Shown one piece after another: positions 59,701 through 64,000 of a stretch of DNA of 64,000 nucleotides; the first letter of the stretch is position 1, and every line of letters starts with the position of its first letter. The DNA is from Beroe forskalii. Its lineage: Eukaryota; Ctenophora; Nuda; Beroida; Beroidae. The stretch is taken from the NCBI GenBank assembly GCA_011033025.1, contig WFMF01000041.1, positions 578,706 through 642,705 of the forward strand. Reading direction: 5' to 3'. Made by a program: the position numbers and the translations under genes. The notes under the pieces are model-generated. The model worked only from the letters and a program-made list of their open reading frames with translations. It did no database searches and was not told the origin of the DNA.

Positions 59701-62700
59701 AAGACTAACTTATCACCGTCGTAGGAGAAATGGTAAGAGTTGGTCCATTATGAAAATTAGCGTTAATTCTTTCAAGAAAGAAATTTGATGGTTTGCTGCG
59801 AGAATTCGACGGAATGAGGGATTCAATTATTTACTGAAGCTAGAAGTGGGTTATGAATAGATAAAAATGCAAACAATTTTGATTTTAATGAGCTCGGATT
59901 CAAATTTGTTGCCCATCTATTCTCCTAATCTTAACTTAAGATTAAAAAACATTATTTTGAGTTCTTCTTATTTAACAGCTGTTTGTTCGAGGTTAATATG
60001 CAATCGTAAAATTTGGTCTATATTTTCATTTATTTTCAAAGCCTTATGTGAATATTTCGTAATTTTGTTACGTTGCACCCCCACCCCAGTAACAAAAAAA
60101 ATTGCATCAATGACTAACTTAGTGTAAGATATCACATTTGACACTTCCAAACTTAAAAAAACCGCAATTGTTCATTTTATTCCAATTTCATACGTTTCAA
60201 TTGTTTTTGTCATTAAATTTCATAATTCAATATTATTATTTATGAAACTTGCGTTGTGGCTCATGAATTATGAAAATACTGTGTACTTTAATGTCCATTT
60301 TTTCAACTTTTCAAGTCTAAGAAACCAGGGTCCTGACTAGGGCAATTATATGCTGGCATGGTGGTGCCCTTTAGCCAGCATTGAAAGGGTCGGGTGTCCT
60401 GTGACCCAGAAGGCCCAACGGGCCTTCTAGTCTTTAATATAAAGGAAAGAGGCACTTCTACGTTTGTATGTGAATAACTGACCCAAATGGAGCTAAAAAG
60501 TCGCGATTTTTCGCAAGGTGGTAGAAAATGGATAAACTTAAAAGATAGCATGGCCAGAATTTTGATTTAGGCTTTAGTTTTTTCGTAAATAACGTCGAAA
60601 GTCCGAAAAATCCACCTAAAAAGAAGATCGAGTTCTAGGTTAAATTCACCAGTTGCGCGCGTTGCTATGGTTATTGATTGCGCGCTAAACTGCGTGCATT
60701 TTAACGAAGCATCTGCCATTTCGTTACTGTGTACTTTGGAAACGTTTCAACTGTTTAAAGTCATAATTTACGTATTTACGTTCTCAATGGAATTTTTCGA
60801 GTTTGGTAAAAGTTTACGACAGAAGCATAGGTATCAACTCTAATCACTATTGTAGGAGAAAAGGTAAGAGTTGAACAATTTGTTCCATTGTGAAAATCAG
60901 CGATAATTGTTTCGTATGAAGATATTTGTAGCTTCGATTGTTTGCTGCGGGGATTTGACAGAAGGAGGAATTTATAATTACTCAAGTTAGAAGTAGGTTC
61001 TAAACAGATGAAAATGCGGACAATTTTGATTTCAATGAGCGTGGATTCAAATTTGTTACCCATCTTTTCTCCGAATCTGAAGTTTGGATTAGGTTAGGTG
61101 TCCTCGACATTAATTAACTATCGCAAAATCTGCATTTTTAAATTAATTTTCCAATTCTATGTAAATATTTCGTAATTTCGTTACGTTGCGTCCCTACCCC
61201 AACTCCCCAGTAACAAAAAATGCATCAATGACTTCGTTCAATTTATTATACGTCCAACTGACTAAACGTCTAACGGTCTAATTAAACATGAAACCCAACG
61301 GGTTTTCTCGTACATAATATATATTACTCATACTGTAGCGCATGGATCTCCCTCTTAGAACCATTAGAATCACAAACCCCTTATAACTCTATTTAATGCA
61401 TCATCCTACCTTTTCTTGGATCAGTTGACTGATCAGCGCATCGTCGTTTCTCCCCTTGTCCACTAGAGCTGCCACCTGGGTCCGCAAAGTCTTCAGCTCC
61501 GTGCTGAGAGTTCCGTTACGGGCTTTCACTGCATCGTAGTTCTTCTTTCCTTGTCCCACTTCCTCCTTCAGCGTGTCGATTTCTTTCTTGCACTCCTGGC
61601 AAGGTTTTTCTTCGATAGGAGCAACAGACAAACAGATAGGGGAAGCAGACAAATTCTTGTTCATAACAGGAAATCACTTATATACGTTTGAATACATCAT
61701 GGTACCTGTAATTGCTGCATGGTACCTGTAATTGCAGCGTGCTACCAGTAATTGCTGCATGGTACCTGTAATTGCTGCATTGTACCTGTAATTGCAGCAT
61801 GGTACCTGTAATTGCAGCATGGTACCTGTAATTGCAGCATGGTACCTGTAATTGCAGCATGGTACCTGTAATTGCTGCATGGTACCTGTAATTGCAGCGT
61901 GCTACCAGTAATTGCTGCATGGTACCTGTAATTGCTGCATGGTACCTGTAATTGCAGCATGGTACCTGTAATTGCTGCATGGTACCTGTAATTGCAGCAT
62001 GCTACCTGTAATTGCTGTTTCCGGTTGTTCTCCAGTGTCTTGATATCTTTCTGTCTCTGTCGCTCCATCTTAGTGGGTGTGTTTTCCTCCGGTTTCAGGT
62101 GGGTCAGCTTGCTTTGAAGGACTGCCAGCTGCTCAGCTCGACCGCGCCAGGTATTCGGATTAGCTAGGATGGACTGGACAGAGGCCCCTTCGCCAACTTC
62201 TCTTTGTAGTAGCTGGACACGGAGAATTAACATGAGGTTATAGAATAACATACCAAGTACAGATACAATTATCTCAACCAGCTTGAGTAGGGCAAATATG
62301 TTTCCAAACCAAATGAATAGTTTTGATCAATTCATCCCCTAAACCTAGCTTGAGCAGAAGTTTGTTCTCCTGTTTGATATTATCGCACTGGTGAGTGACC
62401 TCCGTCAATTTGCCAGATAGTGTTGTCACCTTCTCCTTAAGTGCCTTCTCCACGTCTTCAACTGGAGTGTCCTGGGCAAATTAACGGTTTAGGGGTCAAG
62501 AGGTGGTTGGATTATGGATAGTGAAGACAATGATGTTACTGAAAACTGCAGTGAATTCTGAAAAGTAATGGAATAGGTGATGTATCCGATTCAGACCTTA
62601 ACAAACGTTTCTTGTTTCGCAGAATATAATATGACGTACAATTTCTGTGTTCATGGTTTATTTTGTAACGTCATCAACTGGTACTGTTGGTAGTGGCAGT

Positions 62701-63987
62701 ACCAATGTGTATTTACCTGTCACACGAGAAATCAAAATACGAGAAATCAAATGAGCGCGGCGCGCGCGCGGCTTTTACACGGCGGTCACAACAAAAACGT
62801 TATAAGAAAATGTCATCGCGCGTCACGCAAAGTACAAAAAAGATAAATTTTGTGCCAAGTGGCAACTTTTGAAGATTTTAAGGAACATTTATGAAAATAT
62901 GCAACAATCTTATAACCTGACATCGAATGGATAAGTAACATATCGAACTATGCTCGAGATCTACATGGTAATTTACTAATCAATCCTCACTCACAGTGGT
63001 ATCCTCCTTCTTAGCTTTAACGGCATTCTTTAACTTTCTCTGAACTTCCTGCGATGATTTGACAGTGATGAATCACTGACATATAAATTCACATCATTGA
63101 CATTTGGACCAAAAACGAAACACGGCACAAACAGTGCTACTATGCGGTATAGGTGCAGTAACGTATCCAGGATTGGAGATCAGGACATACAAAATATCTC
63201 CTGGGTATGTAAATTTTCACAGTTGACTGCCAAATTAAGCCTTGCACTCTTGCACTGGTATTCTCCCTAAAATATGATTAGAAATTTTCTCAAAATTTGA
63301 GACTATTCAGGGTATGCAACGCATTGTCTACATACCCTCTGGCTACGTCACTGTATAGGTGAATAACCAGAATATAAGTCGGGGTGAGTCTCTATAATAT
63401 ACCTGACATACCTGATTATTGACGTTGTTTAGTTTCGTTGACAGCTTTCTGGAGTTGTTCTTCTCTGCTTCTAGCTGACTCACTAAATCCCGGTTTTTCT
63501 TAGACAGCTCCACAATGCGCTGAATAGCTTTCTCACTGCCGAGTCCTCCACCTAAAACACGTACCGTATTTGACTGACAGATATAAGCTTTTTTTCTTGG
63601 TAAGAGCTGTTGTAAACAATCACTTGATGTGCTTAAATGTGTGATTTTTAAACTCGATGACAATCCAATGTAAACACAGGGACATGTACCAGTGGTTGCG
63701 GTCTTGAGTTCATCCAACTCGTTCTTGAGTCTGAAGATATCGTTCTCCCTCGTTCTCACGAGTAGCCGAAGTCTCTGGTTCTCCGCCTCTAACTCAGTGT
63801 TCTTATCTCCCAGTGTTTCAGCCTCGTACGACAAGTACTCCATCTTCTGCCTTCTTTCCTCGTCTTCCTCTTCCAGTCCCGTGTTGAAAGACAGGTTGAG
63901 GCTGTCAGGAGTGCCTCGTCCTTCGCTCAACGAGGCCACCGAACTAGGCTCGGGCTCCTTGGCTCGGCGTGCGAGGAGACGCGCCAT
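47684..63987 (-). CDS. CCDC13: CCDC13-like coiled-coil centriolar satellite protein
   Basis: Exons seen, 5' to 3': 63690-63987, 63412-63551, 62995-63048, 62345-62471, 62006-62212, 61410-61595, about 49080-49225, 48677-48834, 48371-48470, 48044-48114 and 47684-47840. Landmarks recalled from CCDC13 are present: IVELSKKN, REVGEG...NTWRGRAEQ, TELKTLRTQVAALVDKGRND and AAEVERDRL, with the C-terminal pattern ending QVFITGMREFHKAQ. In vertebrates the protein acts at centriolar satellites in ciliogenesis and genome stability. The last four exons join in perfect phase. The 62345-62471 to 62006 junction is out of phase, and the exon near 49080 has no clear donor, so the model is incomplete. A 12 kb intron holds transporters and mobile elements. 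Confidence 0.8.
49265..53083. mobile_element. 3.8 kb palindromic (long inverted repeat) element
   Basis: The ends start GAGGTTGCGCTACATGCTAG and its inverse. Outer arms of about 950 bp (49265-50210 and 52131-53083) are nearly identical. Further inward the two halves still match but are clearly diverged (for example 50320-50370 against 51735-51780, and 50600-50650 against 51470-51520), with the centre near 51100. The word GAGGTTGCGCTACA recurs inside each arm in both orientations. A conserved 85-codon ORF in each arm looks incidental. The element truncates the transporter at its right and lies about 40 bp from a CCDC13 exon at its left. Confidence 0.85.
51905..52131. mobile_element. Foldback element with a CCCTAA-like core in the right palindrome arm
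   Basis: The ends (AACCTCAGAAATTTTACCTC and its near inverse on the right) flank a degenerate run of CCCTAACC/CCCAAACC words at about 51962-52055. It lacks a counterpart in the left arm, so it inserted after the palindrome formed. It shares GGGAACGGACATT with the element at 43866-44147. Confidence 0.65.
53061..54698 (-). pseudogene. Major facilitator superfamily transporter, frameshifted and 3' truncated
   Basis: Exon 1 (54401-54698) starts MINNEPNSDQVPLIK and encodes TM1-2. Exon 2 begins at 54224 and joins in phase, with the intron bounded by GT-AG. Hydrophobic helices alternate with loops, and a long Ser/Thr/Pro-rich central loop follows TM6, typical of 12-helix MFS proteins. After HFYSTYYSK the frame is broken by one extra base in an A run near 53508, and TM8-12 continue in the next frame (QFGGALLGTSGIV...). 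The end (FACGAPFFVV) runs into the palindromic element, so the last residues are replaced. The vesicular amine-type (SLC18-like) family is a guess. Confidence 0.65.
54699..55199. other. Spacer between two oppositely oriented transporter pseudogenes
   Basis: AT-rich, about 500 bp, between divergent start codons at 54698 and 55200. It could once have been a shared promoter. No motif stands out. Confidence 0.4.
55200..56509 (+). pseudogene. SVOP/organic-cation-type MFS transporter, broken twice
   Basis: The start MPKEQNEPAIPRWTRQEY leads into TM1 (KLGDGVELYLPGV). An in-frame TAA at 55344-55346 falls within the first loop, and the homologous frame resumes at once (GVSEVQEGLLAVILY). The MFS loop 2-3 signature follows (EKFGEKM) and TM4 has ALTGLCAG. 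Near 55645 a single missing base shifts the frame, and the rest, to 56509, is open and includes several more helices. It has no introns. Family assignment rests on topology and general resemblance to SVOP-like sugar and cation carriers. Confidence 0.65.
56510..56914. other. No gene recognised
   Basis: AT-rich sequence downstream of the plus-strand transporter pseudogene. Nothing is recognised. Confidence 0.4.
56915..57515 (-). pseudogene. Candidate minus-strand exon disrupted by tandem repeats
   Basis: From an ATG near 57510 the minus strand reads MTAEAAASESAGVFS, then a Ser/Pro-rich stretch. Further on, in another frame, it reads SSEEQRLESQSVRSLLES and a coiled-coil-like QQNLIKALTEQISILQQ before a stop near 56917. 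The frame is interrupted by 74 bp and 47 bp tandem units whose lengths are not divisible by three. It may be a lost CCDC13 exon or an unrelated decayed gene. Confidence 0.3.
57082..57436. repeat. Tandem repeats of 47 bp and 74 bp
   Basis: Two adjacent copies of a 47 bp unit (57082-57128 and 57129-57171) are followed by about three copies of a 74 bp unit (from about 57209), which carries GGAGGGCTAGTCACGGAACT. Both overlap the candidate exon. Confidence 0.8.
57516..58020. other. No gene recognised
   Basis: AT-rich intronic sequence with a small GGTGATTAACGGTGTTTAACGG duplication near 57690. Nothing else is seen. Confidence 0.4.
58021..58456 (-). mobile_element. Non-autonomous Helitron
   Basis: On the minus strand the element opens TCTATATTAATAATTTCAG after an A and closes with GCGAATCTTCGCGGGCAAAC, then GCTAG followed by T. 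TC...CTAG ends, a hairpin before the 3' end and an A/T target are Helitron hallmarks. It is 436 bp with no ORF. Confidence 0.6.
58456..58623. mobile_element. 168 bp multi-hairpin foldback element
   Basis: The outer 30 bp are near-perfect inverted repeats (AGGAGTAACCTAATACCACA and its inverse). Inside are three further hairpins: GCGCGAAGCGCG, the longer ATTATTGGCC...GGCCAATAAT, and GGCGAAGCC within TTTTGGAC...GTTCAAAA. Together they would fold into a branched cruciform. It abuts the 5' end of the adjacent Helitron. Confidence 0.65.
58990..59245. repeat. Diverged tandem duplication of about 125 bp
   Basis: Two copies share ACTCACGTCATAAACTTTC, ATTGAATCTACG and ACATGGGGTTATAGGATCC. The rest of 58624-59294 shows nothing recognisable. 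Confidence 0.7.
59295..60430 (+). mobile_element. Helitron, first of a head-to-tail pair
   Basis: The element starts TCTATTATTATAATCG after an A (59294) and ends with the hairpin AGAAGGCCCAACGGGCCTTCT running into CTAG at 60427-60430. No helicase or Rep domain is found, so it is non-autonomous. Its body is homologous to the next element. Confidence 0.65.
60431..61310 (+). mobile_element. Helitron, second of a head-to-tail pair
   Basis: It begins TCTTTAATATAAAGG immediately after the CTAG of the first copy. It shares the body with it (for example CACCAGTTG...GCGCGTTGCTATGG and ATCTGCCATTTCGTT) and ends with hairpin AAACCCAACGGGTTT and CTCG, a one-base variant of CTAG, followed by T. The two bodies are clearly diverged, so this is not a recent duplication. 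Confidence 0.6.
61701..62020 (-). repeat. 20 bp minisatellite of the CCDC13 splice donor
   Basis: Sixteen exact-length 20 bp units sit at the 3' edge of the CCDC13 exon 62006-62212. On the sense strand each unit is a version of ATGCWGCAATTACAGGTACC. The first unit holds the exon's own donor (TTACAG/GTAGC), and most others repeat TTACAG/GTACC. Two variant units 160 bp apart (61741 and 61901) show a second-order duplication of eight units. The array also stays open for translation. Confidence 0.9.
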
Positions 63988-64000
63988 GTTAGGATCAGGG

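Overview
The window is animal nuclear DNA: spliced genes with GT-AG introns, AT-rich intergenic sequence, TTAGGG-like arrays, and piggyBac, hAT, Helitron, LTR and SINE-like elements. The CCDC13-type (centriolar satellite) and bHLH-zipper genes point to a ciliated metazoan, probably a non-vertebrate. I cannot name the species.

Layout. 1-4932: an LTR retrotransposon on the minus strand (LTR, gag, protease), broken by a 1.8 kb foldback element. 5470-32290: a giant inverted repeat. Each arm carries the same convergent gene pair, a small leucine-rich-repeat gene and a DCR2/PAP-like metallophosphoesterase. The loop holds a complete 5.14 kb piggyBac element with TTAA ends, 13 bp terminal repeats, an 845-codon transposase ORF and ten 16 bp palindromes. 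The right arm also contains a 28 bp minisatellite whose orientation flips in the middle. 32538-38636: a dead hAT element (9 bp flanking duplication, BED-finger remnant) that has swallowed a long-inverted-repeat element and two 21 bp minisatellites.

39299-45362 (minus): a class-B bHLH-zipper gene, three exons visible, with three evenly spaced CACGTG boxes just upstream. 47684-63987 (minus): a CCDC13-like gene. Its large intron hosts two decayed transporter genes of the major facilitator superfamily, a 3.8 kb palindromic element, three Helitrons and a small foldback. One CCDC13 exon ends in a 20 bp minisatellite that repeats the splice donor about 16 times.

Both transporters and the left phosphoesterase copy carry frameshifts, and one CCDC13 exon junction is out of phase. 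These are either real decay or uncorrected assembly indels. Comparison of the two arms separates ancestral sequence from later insertions. Exon boundaries and coordinates were read by eye and may be off by a few bases.
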